Part shown: in pieces, positions 35,446 through 44,842 of the stretch
Layout: the number at the start of each line of letters is the position of its first letter
How positions within the stretch are numbered: the stretch's first letter is position 1
DNA from: Chloroflexota bacterium
Lineage (GTDB): Bacteria > Chloroflexota > Anaerolineae > JAAYEA01
Length of the DNA: 59,488 bases
Assembly (NCBI GenBank): GCA_019873665.1
Contig: JAIOAV010000014.1
Span: 1-59,488 of the forward strand
Reading direction: 5' to 3'
Program-made: the position numbers and the translations under genes
Notes under the pieces: model-generated
Database searches by the model: none
Seen by the model: the letters and a program-made list of their open reading frames with translations, nothing else
Told to the model about the DNA's origin: nothing

Positions 35446-36447
35446 ATGGGTCTCAAGGTAGTCATCCCCCTGGCGGGTTTTGGCACCAGGCTGCGTCCTC
35501 ACACGTACACCAAACCCAAGCCGCTGGTGAATGTGGCGGGCAAGCCGGTGCTCGGGCACATTCTGGACAAGCTGCAATCGCTCGACATTGACGAGATCAT
35601 CTTCATTGTCGGCTATCTTGGCGAGCAGATCGAAGCCTATGTGAACAAAAACTACCAGTTTCCCGCGCGTTATGTGGAGCAGAAGGAACTGCTGGGCCAA
35701 GCGCACGCCCTCTATTTGGCCCGCGATTACATGACCGGTCCGGTGCTCATTATCTTTGTGGACACGATCTTTGAAGCAGATCTGAACGAACTCCTGACAA
35801 TCCCACATGACGGCCTGCTTTATGTGAAAGAAGTGGAGGACCCGCGCCGTTTTGGCGTGGCGGTGCTGGAGAACGGGTATGTTACCCGACTGATCGAAAA
35901 GCCCAGCACCTTCGAGCACAACCTGGCTGTCATCGGGGTCTATTTCGTCAAGGATTCGCGGTGGTTGGCCTCGTGTATCGAGCAGCTCATCCGCGAAAAG
36001 CGGCAGACCAAGGGCGAGTACTATCTCGCCGACGCGTTGCAGCTCATGATTGACCAGGGAGCCAAGTTCGCCACACAACGGGTGGAAGTGTGGGAGGATT
36101 GCGGCAAGCCAGAGACCGTCCTGCATACGAACCGCTACCTCCTGGAAACGACAGGGGGGCAAAAGATCGAGACCGAGAACTCGGTGCTGGTGCCTCCCGT
36201 CTATATCGCCCGATCTGCAAGGATTGTGAACTCGATCGTCGGCCCGTATGTTACGATCGCTGACGACGCGGTGATCCGCAACGCTATCATCAAAGACTCG
36301 ATCGTCAACGAAGGGGCGATTATTGAGGAGGCTATGTTAAGTGGCTCGTTGATAGGCAGTCATGCCCATGTGCGTCGTGCCTTCGAACAACTGAACGTGG
36401 GCGATTCTTCGCAAGTGGATATCGCGGGCAGCAATAATCACGAATAG
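35446..36447 (+). CDS. sugar nucleotidyltransferase (RmlA/GlmU-like, long form), 333 aa
   Basis: It transfers a nucleotidyl group to a sugar 1-phosphate. The signature is PLAGFGTRLRP near 7-17, with TKPKPLVNVAGKPVL, and FVDTIFEAD carries the metal Asp. A left-handed beta-helix tail (about 240-310, ARSARIVNSIVGPYVTIADDAVIRN) follows the transferase domain, as in long-form thymidylyltransferases and archaeal-type enzymes. The sugar and nucleotide are not determinable. The start at 35446 has AAGGAG 4 nt before it; the ATG at 35428 overlapping the gatA stop is the alternative. It fits with the fucose and epimerase genes further on. Confidence 0.87.
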   Translation: MGLKVVIPLAGFGTRLRPHTYTKPKPLVNVAGKPVLGHILDKLQSLDIDEIIFIVGYLGEQIEAYVNKNYQFPARYVEQKELLGQAHALYLARDYMTGPVLIIFVDTIFEADLNELLTIPHDGLLYVKEVEDPRRFGVAVLENGYVTRLIEKPSTFEHNLAVIGVYFVKDSRWLASCIEQLIREKRQTKGEYYLADALQLMIDQGAKFATQRVEVWEDCGKPETVLHTNRYLLETTGGQKIETENSVLVPPVYIARSARIVNSIVGPYVTIADDAVIRNAIIKDSIVNEGAIIEEAMLSGSLIGSHAHVRRAFEQLNVGDSSQVDIAGSNNHE

Positions 36448-36458
36448 GAAGGGACACG

Positions 36459-36722
36459 ATGCCGTGGCAGGTGGAATGCTATTCGGGCCACACCTACGCC
36501 GAGGAGCCGCGCGCCTTGATACACGAGAGCAGCCGCTACGACGTGGTGGAAGTGGAAAGGCGCTGGCGCACGCCACGCGGCCCATGCTTTCAGGTCAGAG
36601 CGGCGACCGGAGAGCGCTTTCTGTTGGCGTACGATACCGCCACCGATTCCTGGCAGGTCAAGCGCCTGGCTGCGCGCCCGCCGGGCGCTGCCGCGAACGA
36701 TAGCCGCTTGCTATCTCGCTAG
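36459..36722 (+). CDS. small DUF6504-like protein, 87 aa
   Basis: A short cytoplasmic protein with an aromatic beta-strand pattern: YSGHTYAEEPRALI, VVEVERRWRTPRGPCFQVR, ERFLLAYDTATDSWQVKRL. This resembles the DUF6504 family of unknown function. The start at 36459 follows AGGAAGGG and lies 11 bp after the nucleotidyltransferase stop, so the two are likely in one transcript. Confidence 0.65.
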   Translation: MPWQVECYSGHTYAEEPRALIHESSRYDVVEVERRWRTPRGPCFQVRAATGERFLLAYDTATDSWQVKRLAARPPGAAANDSRLLSR

Positions 36723-36801
36723 AGCCATCGGGGCAATAGATAGGCTTGGTCAAAGGAGACTTTTCGAGCTCGGGTCATCGCTTGCCAATGGAGGAACCAA
36801 G

Positions 36802-37914
36802 ATGATCATCGGCGTGCCAAAAGAGATCAAGGACAAGGAGTTCCGTGTCTCCGCCACCCCCGGCACAGTGGCCTCGCTGGTCCGGGCGGGGCATCAGGTA
36901 CTGGTGCAAAAGGGAGCCGGCGAGGGTAGCGGCTTTGATGACGAGGAGTATGTGCACAGTGGCGGCCTGTTGCTGGGCGCCGCCGAGGAGGTGTGGCGAC
37001 AGGCGGAGATGATCATCAAAGTCAAAGAGCCCCTTCCCGACGAGTTTCCGTTCTTGCGCGAGGGACTGATCCTATTTACCTATTTGCATCTAGCTGCCGC
37101 GAAAGAGGTAACGGACGCGCTGATCCGCAACCGGGTAACGGCCATCGCCTACGAGACGGTTGAGCTGCCAAACGGTGCGTTGCCGTTGCTCGTGCCGATG
37201 AGCGAGGTAGCGGGCAAGATGTCGGTGCAGATTGCCGCGCACTATCTGGAAAAGATGAACGGCGGCCGTGGCAAGCTGCTGGGGGGTGTGCCCGGCGTGC
37301 CCCCATCAGACGTGGTGATTATCGGCGGCGGGATCGTCGGCACGAACGCCGCCATCGTGGCGCTGGGCATGGGGGCATCCGTCGTGATCTTGGATATCAA
37401 TACCGACCGCTTGCGCTACCTGAGCGAGATTCTGCATGGGAACCTGATCACGCTGGTCTCTAACCGCCATAACCTGGCGGAGGCGGTGCGGCGCGCGGAT
37501 GTGGTGATCGGCGCGGTCCTGATCCCGGGCGCCAAGGCACCAAAGCTGGTAACCCGCGAGATGGTGGCTTCCATGAAGCCAGGCAGCGTCATCGTTGATG
37601 TGGCGGTTGATCAGGGTGGTTGTGTCGAGACAACGCATCCGACCTCTCATAGCGAGCCGACGTATTTCGTGGACGGGGTGCTGCACTATTGCGTGCCGAA
37701 TATGCCCGGCGCCGTGCCACGCACCTCCACCTACGCGCTGACAAATCAGACGCTGCCTTACATGTTGGAATTGGCGGGCAAGGGGTTTGAGGTTGCCGTG
37801 CGGGCATCGCCGCCGCTGGCCAAGGGCGTGAACGTATATCAGGGGCAGATCACCCACAAGGCCGTAGCGGCTGCGTTCGATCTTCCCTACGTGCCTCTGG
37901 AGAAGCTGCTCTAG
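36802..37914 (+). CDS. ald: alanine dehydrogenase, 370 aa
   Basis: It interconverts L-alanine and pyruvate plus ammonia with NAD. The N-terminus MIIGVPKEIKDKEFRVSATP with its conserved Lys/Arg substrate residues, YLHLAAAKEVTDAL, and the Rossmann motif VVIIGGGIVGTNAA near 172-185 are typical. VDVAVDQGGCVETTHPTSHS is the catalytic-domain signature. Normal length, hexameric in the family. The ribosome-binding site is GAGGAA. It is followed by an aminotransferase gene, suggesting amino-acid/pyruvate metabolism. Confidence 0.94.
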   Translation: MIIGVPKEIKDKEFRVSATPGTVASLVRAGHQVLVQKGAGEGSGFDDEEYVHSGGLLLGAAEEVWRQAEMIIKVKEPLPDEFPFLREGLILFTYLHLAAAKEVTDALIRNRVTAIAYETVELPNGALPLLVPMSEVAGKMSVQIAAHYLEKMNGGRGKLLGGVPGVPPSDVVIIGGGIVGTNAAIVALGMGASVVILDINTDRLRYLSEILHGNLITLVSNRHNLAEAVRRADVVIGAVLIPGAKAPKLVTREMVASMKPGSVIVDVAVDQGGCVETTHPTSHSEPTYFVDGVLHYCVPNMPGAVPRTSTYALTNQTLPYMLELAGKGFEVAVRASPPLAKGVNVYQGQITHKAVAAAFDLPYVPLEKLL

Positions 37915-37937
37915 AAGAAGATCAACAGGACGGGGTG

Positions 37938-39101
37938 ATGCAGCACATTTCGCGACGGGTGCAGGCGTGTGCATGTTTGGGGCCAAGCCTGCGCCCTTTC
38001 TTTGATATCATCGCCACGATGGCCGGAGAGGTGATCTCGCTTGGCATTGGCGAGCCAGATTTCGCCACGCCGACGGTCATTCAGGCCGCGGCGATCCAGG
38101 CCCTGCAGGCGGGACGGACATCCTACACGTCCAACTATGGCATGATCGAGTTGCGCCAAGCGCTGTCGGAGCATCTGGCGCGCCTCTACGGCGTCCGCTA
38201 TGCGCCGCAGGACGAGATCATCATCACTGTCGGCGTCTCGGAGGCGCTGGTGATCGCGCTGATGGGGGTATTGGACCCGGGCGATGAGATCATTGTCGTG
38301 GAACCCTGTTTCACCTCGTATGTGCCGGACGTGGTGCTGGCCGGCGCGACGCCAGTGATGGTGGCCGCGCGTCCTGAAGATGACTTTGCAGTGCGCCCGG
38401 CCGATGTCGCGGCGGCAGTAACGCCGCGCACCAGGGCGATATTGCTTGGCTACCCGAACAACCCGACCGGCGCGGTCATGCCGCGCGACAGGCTGGAGGG
38501 GATCGTCGCCCTGGCGCAACGGCACGACCTCATCCTCATCTCAGACGAGATCTATGACCGGCTCGTGTATGGCGTTACGCACACCTGCCTGGGCGCGCTG
38601 GCGCGCGAGCGCACCATTGTCCTGGGCGGCTTTTCCAAGGATTACGCCATGACCGGCTGGCGGATTGGCTATGCCTGCGCGCCAGCCGTGCTGACGGAGG
38701 CCATGCTCCGGGTACACGAGTGTTTTCTCATGTGCGCCTCGATGCCCGCACAGGACGCCGCGCTGGCCGCGCTGCGCGAGGGCGAGGAGGCAGTGCAGCA
38801 GATGGTGCGCACCTATGACCAGCGACGTCAGGTGCTGGCGTGCGGCCTGAACGAGATCGGTCTCCCCACCGCAGAGCCAAAGGGTGCCTTTTACACCTTT
38901 TCGCGTGTCTCGCACCTCGGCCTGACCGACATCGAATTTGCCGACAAGTTACTGCGCGAGGAAAAGGTGGCGGTTGTGCCCGGCAGCGCCTTTGGTCAAA
39001 GCGGCAGTGGCTACATCCGATGCTGCTATGCGCAAAAGATGGATCAAATCGAGGCCGCGCTGGATCGTATGGCCTCACTGGTACGCCGCCTCGGCGCGTG
39101 A
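37938..39101 (+). CDS. class I/II PLP-dependent aminotransferase, 387 aa
   Basis: An aspartate-aminotransferase-like enzyme (subgroup with PatA/AspC-type proteins). The PLP lysine is in [16 protein letters not shown] near residue 235. NNPTGAV and [10 protein letters not shown] hold the Asn and Asp/Tyr that contact the cofactor, and IRCCYA replaces the usual IRxSxA near the end with the substrate Arg kept. The start is ATG at 37938, directly after an in-frame GTG at 37935. It lies 23 bp after ald. The amino acid substrate cannot be fixed from sequence. Confidence 0.9.
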   Translation: MQHISRRVQACACLGPSLRPFFDIIATMAGEVISLGIGEPDFATPTVIQAAAIQALQAGRTSYTSNYGMIELRQALSEHLARLYGVRYAPQDEIIITVGVSEALVIALMGVLDPGDEIIVVEPCFTSYVPDVVLAGATPVMVAARPEDDFAVRPADVAAAVTPRTRAILLGYPNNPTGAVMPRDRLEGIVALAQRHDLILISDEIYDRLVYGVTHTCLGALARERTIVLGGFSKDYAMTGWRIGYACAPAVLTEAMLRVHECFLMCASMPAQDAALAALREGEEAVQQMVRTYDQRRQVLACGLNEIGLPTAEPKGAFYTFSRVSHLGLTDIEFADKLLREEKVAVVPGSAFGQSGSGYIRCCYAQKMDQIEAALDRMASLVRRLGA

Positions 39102-39147
39102 GATCGCGGACTGGCGGCATCCCACCGGCGCAGGAAAGGAAGGAGCA

Positions 39148-40590
39148 ATGGAGTACGAAGCGATCATCGGCATGGAGGTGCACGTGCAGTTGCGCACGGC
39201 CTCCAAGATGTTCTGCGGCTGCGCCGCCGACTATGCCGCGGCCCCGCCTAACACCCACGTCTGCCCCGTTTGCCTCGGCATGCCGGGAGTGTTGCCGGTG
39301 ATAAACCGACAGGCGGTCGAGTACGCGCTGATGACCGCCCTTGCGCTCAACTGCGAGATCCCAGAGTATGCCAAGTTCGACCGGAAGAACTACCCCTATC
39401 CTGACTTGGTCAAGGGATACCAAATATCGCAATACGATCTGCCTTTCTCCCGCAATGGGTGGGTCGCCATCGAGGTGGATGGGCGGGCCAAGCGGGTGCG
39501 CGTGCGCCGCGCGCACCTGGAAGAAGACACCGGCAAACTCACGCACGTGGGCGACGCCAGTCTGATTGATTTCAATCGCTCTGGCGTGCCCTTGCTGGAG
39601 ATCGTCAGCGAGCCGGATATGCGCTCCGGCTTGGAAGCATGGGCCTATCTGACCAAGCTGCGCACGATCCTGCGCTGTCTGGGCGTGTCCACCGGCAACA
39701 TGGAGGAGGGCGCTATGCGCTGCGAGGTGAATATCTCGCTGCGTCCGGTAGGCAGCACCGCCCTTGGCACATACGTCGAGGTCAAGAACCTGAACAGCTT
39801 TCGCGCGGTGCGCCAGGCGATCGAATACGAGATCGCGCGGCAGAGCACGATTCTCGAACGCGGCGGCGAGATCGAAAAGGTAACGATGGGCTGGGATGAG
39901 GCGGCGGGACGCACGGTGCTCCAACGGAGCAAGGAAGAGGCACAGGACTATCGCTACTTTCCCGAGCCGGACCTGCCGCCGGTCTTTGTCTCACGGGAAT
40001 GGGTGAGCGAGCTGCGCTCTCGCCTGCCGGAGCTGCCGGACGCCAAGCAGGAGCGCTTTGTGGCATCCTTCGGCCTCCGAGCCTATGATGCGGCCCTGCT
40101 CGCCGAGGATCGCGACATCGCCGCCTACTTTGAGGCGGCGGTGGAGGCGGGGCAGGCGGTGGGCGTTGACGCGCGCGGGATCAGCAACTGGATCACGAGT
40201 GAGCTCTTTCGCCTGCTGAAGGAGAGCGGCACTTCCATCACCGAGATCAAGGTATCGCCAGCGGCGCTGGTGGGGCTGCTCTGCCTCGTGAACAAGGGGG
40301 CAATCACGCAGGCGACAGGCAAAGAGGTGCTCGCCGAGATGTTCCAGACGGGCCAATTGGCGGAGGCCATCGTCGCCGCCAAGGGGTTGAGCCAGATCGC
40401 CGACGCGGACGAGCTGTCGAGCATTGTGGACAGGGTCATCGCTGCCAACCCCAAGCCGGTAAGCGAGTATCGTGATGGCAAGGATCCCGCCGTTCGCTTC
40501 CTCATCGGGCAGGTGATGCGCGAGACGCGCGGCAAGGCGAATCCACAGGTGGTCGAGGCGCTGCTACGCGCCAAGATTCGGGGGGAATAG
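39148..40590 (+). CDS. gatB: aspartyl/glutamyl-tRNA amidotransferase subunit B, 480 aa
   Basis: GatB activates the tRNA-bound Glu/Asp with ATP and transfers ammonia from GatA. The start [13 protein letters not shown], the zinc-site cysteines in MFCGCAADY and CPVCLGMPG, and [21 protein letters not shown]-like sequence are diagnostic. The tail domain ([26 protein letters not shown]) that binds tRNA is complete. The start at 39148 follows AAGGAAGGAG. Unusually it lies four genes (about 3.7 kb) away from gatCA but on the same strand. Confidence 0.96.
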   Translation: MEYEAIIGMEVHVQLRTASKMFCGCAADYAAAPPNTHVCPVCLGMPGVLPVINRQAVEYALMTALALNCEIPEYAKFDRKNYPYPDLVKGYQISQYDLPFSRNGWVAIEVDGRAKRVRVRRAHLEEDTGKLTHVGDASLIDFNRSGVPLLEIVSEPDMRSGLEAWAYLTKLRTILRCLGVSTGNMEEGAMRCEVNISLRPVGSTALGTYVEVKNLNSFRAVRQAIEYEIARQSTILERGGEIEKVTMGWDEAAGRTVLQRSKEEAQDYRYFPEPDLPPVFVSREWVSELRSRLPELPDAKQERFVASFGLRAYDAALLAEDRDIAAYFEAAVEAGQAVGVDARGISNWITSELFRLLKESGTSITEIKVSPAALVGLLCLVNKGAITQATGKEVLAEMFQTGQLAEAIVAAKGLSQIADADELSSIVDRVIAANPKPVSEYRDGKDPAVRFLIGQVMRETRGKANPQVVEALLRAKIRGE

Positions 40591-40619
40591 CAGCGCGTTT
40601 TGGGCCAACGGGAGTTTCC

Positions 40620-43600
40620 ATGTCCGAGATACCGCATATCGCCGGTGATCCCTACGGCTATGCCGCCTTCATCCGCCAGGCGCATCAGAACAACTGGCAG
40701 CAGTACTTGGCCTCATTGCGTGGCGGTGCGCGGCGCGGCTGGGACCTGTGCGTGCTCACGGCGAGTGATGAGCGCCAGGCCGCGATGTACCGCGCGCAGC
40801 TGGAGGGGCGGCGTGAAGCTGGCTTACTGCCCAGGGATATGCGCTTCTTGGTGATGGCGGACCCGCCGGGGCCACGCATCGGCTCCGGCGGTGCCACGTT
40901 GCGCGTCCTCTCCGCGCTCTCCCGAGATCCTCTGGGGCGGGTGCTGATCATCCATTCCGGCGGCGATTCCCGTCGCCTGCCGCATTGCTCTGCGATCGGC
41001 AAGCTTTTCGCGCGGCTGCCGCGCGCCCTTCCCGACGGCCGCGCCTCCACCGTCTTTGACGAGTTTCTCATCAGCCTGAGCGGCCTGGCACATGAGCTAC
41101 CAGATGGCGTGCTAGTGGCGTCCGGCGATGTGTTGCTCGTCTTTGATCACTTGCAGCTCGCCCTGCAACGCCCCGGCGTTACCGGTGTGGCTGCCGCCGC
41201 CCCGGCCGAGATGGGCACACATCACGGCATCTATGTTACAGATGACAACGGCCACAGCCTGCGCGCATATCTGCACAAGCCGTCGCTGAAGGAGCTCGCC
41301 CGGCAGAAGGCCATCGCCCCCGACGGCACGGTGCAGATAGACACCGGCCTCGTCTGGCTGGATGGGGCAACTGTGGGCCAGTTGATTGCCCTGGGCGAGA
41401 TGGAGGCAGTCCGCGCCGCGACGCTCAACCTTTACGGCGACCTGCTATTGCCCCTTTCCGCCTCCACCGTGCGAGATGACTATCTTGCCGATACCAGCGA
41501 CGGCCTGGCCACGTCGGCAGTGCAGGCTGCACGCGCCATCATCTGGGAGCGACTGCGTGGCATCCCCTTCAATGTCGAGCGGGTATCGCCCGCCGTTTTC
41601 ATCCACTTTGGCACCTCGTACGAGTACTGGGAGATGGTCGCTGCCGATCCGGCGCTGGCCGAGCTGGTCGGCTGGGAGCGGCAGGTGGCGGCCATGCCGC
41701 CACGCGACGCGGCCACATCCTCGCTAGTACTGGTCAACGCCGTTATTGAGGGCAGCGTGCGGCCAGGCACGCTGCCCGCGCTGGTAGTGGACAGCCATCT
41801 ATCAGGACCATTCTCTTGGCAAGGCGCGGCGCTCGTCGCAAACGTCTGCGCAGAGCAGCCGCTGGCGCTGGCACAGGATGTGGTCGTGCACCAGTTGCCG
41901 ATGCCCGGCGGCTTTGTTACGCGGATTTTCGGCCTGTATGATGATCCCAAGAGAGCCTGGGATGTGGATGGCACGTTCATGAACCGGTCCTGGGCCGAAT
42001 GGCTTGCAGCGGCGCAGGTGGAGCCGGAGGCGCTCTGGCCTGGCCTGTCGCCTGCCGAGTGGATCCTGTGGCACGCCCGGCTCTTTCCGCTCGCCGCGAC
42101 GCGCGAAGAGAGCCTGCGCCTGGCTCTCCAGCTGCAACAACCGGAACTCGCTCCGCCCGGATGGCGTGAGGCGTGGCTTGCTGCGCCCCGCCAGTCCTTG
42201 GCATCCGGCTTTGCGCTGGCCGAGGGCGAGGCGATCCTGCGGGAGATCGGCGAGCTGGAGGATGATGTCGCTGCACGTCGCTTCCTGCAGGCGGTGCACG
42301 ATGAGGGTAGTGCGGATGTGATCAAGGCCATCCTGGGAAGCACGCCGGCCGCCATCGCGCGACGCGGCGAGCGGGTGGCGGCGGCGCTATCGCAGATGGA
42401 CGCGATCCTGCGTCTGCGCGGGTTCAAGGCGCTGGCTGTGGCCGCCAACCGGGTGGAGCGGGAAGATGCGGCGTTTCGCACGCTCGCGGAGATGATCGCG
42501 GCGACGGCGCACGTGCCATCGCCTCGTTCATCTCCGACAGGCGGGGCGCCAGCGACGTCGGTGCGCGTGGAGGCCGCCGCGCGCATAGACCTGGGCGGCG
42601 GCTGGACGGACACGCCCCCCTATAGTATCGAGCGGGGCGGGACGGTGCTGAATGCCGCGCTCACCTTGCGCGGCGAGTATCCGATTGCGGTCGAAGCGAT
42701 CCGCCTAGCGGAGCCGCGCCTGATCCTAGAGAGCCGCGACATCGCGGCGTCGTTGGAGCCGCGCCTGGCGGGCGAGTTGATGGCGTACGCCAATCCCGCC
42801 GATCCTTTCGCCCTGCTCAAGGCTGCGTTGGTGATGCATGGCATCGTCCCCGCCACAGCGCCGCCGGATATGCCGGTGGCAGAGCTGCTGCGCGCACAGG
42901 GAAACGGCCTGCGGCTGACGACGCGAACCAGCATCCCGCGCGGTTCCGGGCTGGGGACCAGTTCCATCATGGCGGGCGCGGTGCTGGCATGCCTGACCGC
43001 GCTTGAGGGGAAGGAGCTGCCCACTGCCGAGCTATTCGATCAGGTGCTATGCCTGGAGCAGATGCTGACGACGGGAGGCGGCTGGCAGGACCAGGTGGGC
43101 GGTCTCACCGGCGGCATAAAACTGGTTGAGACCGCGCCGGGCTTGCCACAGCAACTGCGCGTCACGCCTCTTCGCCTGAGGCCGGAGACGACACAAGCGC
43201 TTGCCGAGCGCCTGGTCGTCGTCTATACGGGGCAACAGCGTCTGGCCAAGAACCTGCTGCGGGCAGTGATGGGCCGATGGATGGCGCGCGATCCGGAAAT
43301 GGTGTGGATCCTGCAGGAAATCGCGCGGCTGGCGCTGGCGATGCGCGCCGCGCTTGAGTCGGGGGACCTGGATCAGCTCGGCTGGCTGCTGGCAGAGCAT
43401 TGGGCGCTGAATCGGCGGATGGATCCCGGCTGCACCAATCCTTTCATTGATGGGCTTTTCGCGCGCATGGCGCCCTATATCTGCGGCGGCAAGCTGGCCG
43501 GCGCAGGCGGCGGCGGCTTTGCGTTTGTGGTGGCGCGCGATGCGGCGCGCGCGGCGCAGTTGGCGCAGGCGCTACGCCAGTACTATCCCGGAACGCCGGT

Positions 43601-43658
43601 AGGCGTGTGGACTTCCGCCATCCCGGCTACCGGCATGCGCATCCGGCGCCATTCGTAG
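40620..43658 (+). CDS. bifunctional fucokinase/L-fucose-1-phosphate guanylyltransferase (Fkp-like), 1012 aa
   Basis: The N-terminal half (about 1-600) is the fucose pyrophosphorylase-like domain, with GSGGATLRVL near 82 and SGGDSRRLPHCSAIGKLF near 119-136. The C-terminal part (about 640-1012) is a GHMP kinase: RIDLGGGWTDTPPYS, the ATP-binding PRGSGLGTSSIM, and GKLAGAGGGGFAFV. In Fkp the kinase makes fucose-1-phosphate and the other half makes GDP-fucose. This would allow a salvage route to fucosylated glycans. The sugar could be a related deoxy- or heptose sugar. GGAG precedes the start. It is followed by epimerase and GHMP kinase genes. Confidence 0.85.
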   Translation: MSEIPHIAGDPYGYAAFIRQAHQNNWQQYLASLRGGARRGWDLCVLTASDERQAAMYRAQLEGRREAGLLPRDMRFLVMADPPGPRIGSGGATLRVLSALSRDPLGRVLIIHSGGDSRRLPHCSAIGKLFARLPRALPDGRASTVFDEFLISLSGLAHELPDGVLVASGDVLLVFDHLQLALQRPGVTGVAAAAPAEMGTHHGIYVTDDNGHSLRAYLHKPSLKELARQKAIAPDGTVQIDTGLVWLDGATVGQLIALGEMEAVRAATLNLYGDLLLPLSASTVRDDYLADTSDGLATSAVQAARAIIWERLRGIPFNVERVSPAVFIHFGTSYEYWEMVAADPALAELVGWERQVAAMPPRDAATSSLVLVNAVIEGSVRPGTLPALVVDSHLSGPFSWQGAALVANVCAEQPLALAQDVVVHQLPMPGGFVTRIFGLYDDPKRAWDVDGTFMNRSWAEWLAAAQVEPEALWPGLSPAEWILWHARLFPLAATREESLRLALQLQQPELAPPGWREAWLAAPRQSLASGFALAEGEAILREIGELEDDVAARRFLQAVHDEGSADVIKAILGSTPAAIARRGERVAAALSQMDAILRLRGFKALAVAANRVEREDAAFRTLAEMIAATAHVPSPRSSPTGGAPATSVRVEAAARIDLGGGWTDTPPYSIERGGTVLNAALTLRGEYPIAVEAIRLAEPRLILESRDIAASLEPRLAGELMAYANPADPFALLKAALVMHGIVPATAPPDMPVAELLRAQGNGLRLTTRTSIPRGSGLGTSSIMAGAVLACLTALEGKELPTAELFDQVLCLEQMLTTGGGWQDQVGGLTGGIKLVETAPGLPQQLRVTPLRLRPETTQALAERLVVVYTGQQRLAKNLLRAVMGRWMARDPEMVWILQEIARLALAMRAALESGDLDQLGWLLAEHWALNRRMDPGCTNPFIDGLFARMAPYICGGKLAGAGGGGFAFVVARDAARAAQLAQALRQYYPGTPVGVWTSAIPATGMRIRRHS

Positions 43659-43860
43659 TATGCTTCAGCATGTTAGCTGTCTTGTCCACCAGAGGCGCAT
43701 AGGGGACAGCCACCGCGTCAGCGGCCATTTGCGGATCATGCGTTGCTGTGATATCTTATCGCGGTGGTGCGGCGTGCTGCTTCGCAGGATACCCAGAATG
43801 GCTCGTAGCTGACGCGCACCCCGTCCTTCTGAGAAATCAATAAACGGAGGGGAACCGGTT

Positions 43861-44781
43861 ATGAAAATCCTGGTCACCGGTGGCGCTGGTTTCATCGGCT
43901 CACATGTGGTGGATGCATTTGTCCGAGCCGGGCACGATGTGGTGATTGTGGATAGCCTGGTGACGGGGCGACGGGAGAACGTCAACCCCAAGGCCAAGCT
44001 GTACGAGATGGACATCCGTGACTCGCGGCTGAGCGAGGTGTTCGCGCGCGAAAAGCCCGAGATCGTGGACCACCACGCAGCACAGGTGGACGTCCGCCGC
44101 TCCGTGGCCGAGCCGCTGTACGATGCTGAGATTAACGTGCTGGGCGCGTTGAACCTCCTGCAGAATGCCGTCCAGCATGGCGTCAAAAAAGTCATCTATA
44201 TCTCCTCAGGGGGCGCCGTGTACGGCGAGCCAGAGTATCTCCCCTGTGATGAGAATCACCCGATCCACCCGCTTTCCCCTTACGGGGTGACCAAACATAC
44301 TGTCGAGCACTATCTCCACCTGTACAAAGCGAACTACGGTTTGCGCCATCTGATCCTTCGTTACGCCAACGTCTACGGACCGCGACAGGACCCGAACGGC
44401 GAAGCCGGGGTGGTGGCCATCTTTGGCGGACGGATGCTGCGCGGCGAGCCGGTGACGATCAACGGCACAGGCGAGCAGGAGCGAGATTTCGTCTATGTGG
44501 AGGATTGCGCCCGCGCCAACGTGATCGGCCTGGAGTGTGGCGAAGGCGCCTATAACGTGGGAACCGGCGTGCCCACGACCATCAATCAGATCTTCAGGCA
44601 AATCCAAAAGATCACCGGCTACACCGCAGAGCCGGAATACGGACCCGCCAAGATAGGCGATGTCTTTCGCACCTATCTGGATATCCGCAAGATCGGCACG
44701 GACCTGGGATGGAAGCCGAACTATAGTCTGGCGGAGGGTTTACGGCGTACCATTGATTTTCTGCGCCAACAGGAAGCTTGA
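43861..44781 (+). CDS. NAD-dependent epimerase/dehydratase (UDP-glucose 4-epimerase-like), 306 aa
   Basis: An extended short-chain dehydrogenase. The NAD loop GGAGFIGSH is at residues 7-15, the catalytic SSGGAVYG near 117 and YGVTK near 141-145, with RYANVYGPRQDP after it. Closest in pattern to bacterial UDP-glucose/UDP-N-acetylglucosamine 4-epimerases, but the substrate is not certain. GGAGGGG precedes the start. A 202-bp gap with no visible gene separates it from the Fkp gene; the GHMP kinase follows 61 bp later. Confidence 0.9.
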   Translation: MKILVTGGAGFIGSHVVDAFVRAGHDVVIVDSLVTGRRENVNPKAKLYEMDIRDSRLSEVFAREKPEIVDHHAAQVDVRRSVAEPLYDAEINVLGALNLLQNAVQHGVKKVIYISSGGAVYGEPEYLPCDENHPIHPLSPYGVTKHTVEHYLHLYKANYGLRHLILRYANVYGPRQDPNGEAGVVAIFGGRMLRGEPVTINGTGEQERDFVYVEDCARANVIGLECGEGAYNVGTGVPTTINQIFRQIQKITGYTAEPEYGPAKIGDVFRTYLDIRKIGTDLGWKPNYSLAEGLRRTIDFLRQQEA

Positions 44782-44842
44782 GGCGATTTTGCCCCGGCGA
44801 GGTTCCACATAGGGGATCCATTGCAGATGTAGGAGCAGAGCC

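Noticed and set aside
41480-42613. 377-codon minus-strand open frame inside the Fkp-like gene
   Set aside because: Low-complexity Arg/Ser/Ala product, a shadow of the plus-strand gene.
43659-43860. 202-bp gap before the epimerase checked for tRNA or small gene
   Set aside because: No tRNA-like arm sequence, no credible frame with a ribosome-binding site; only the epimerase Shine-Dalgarno is clear.
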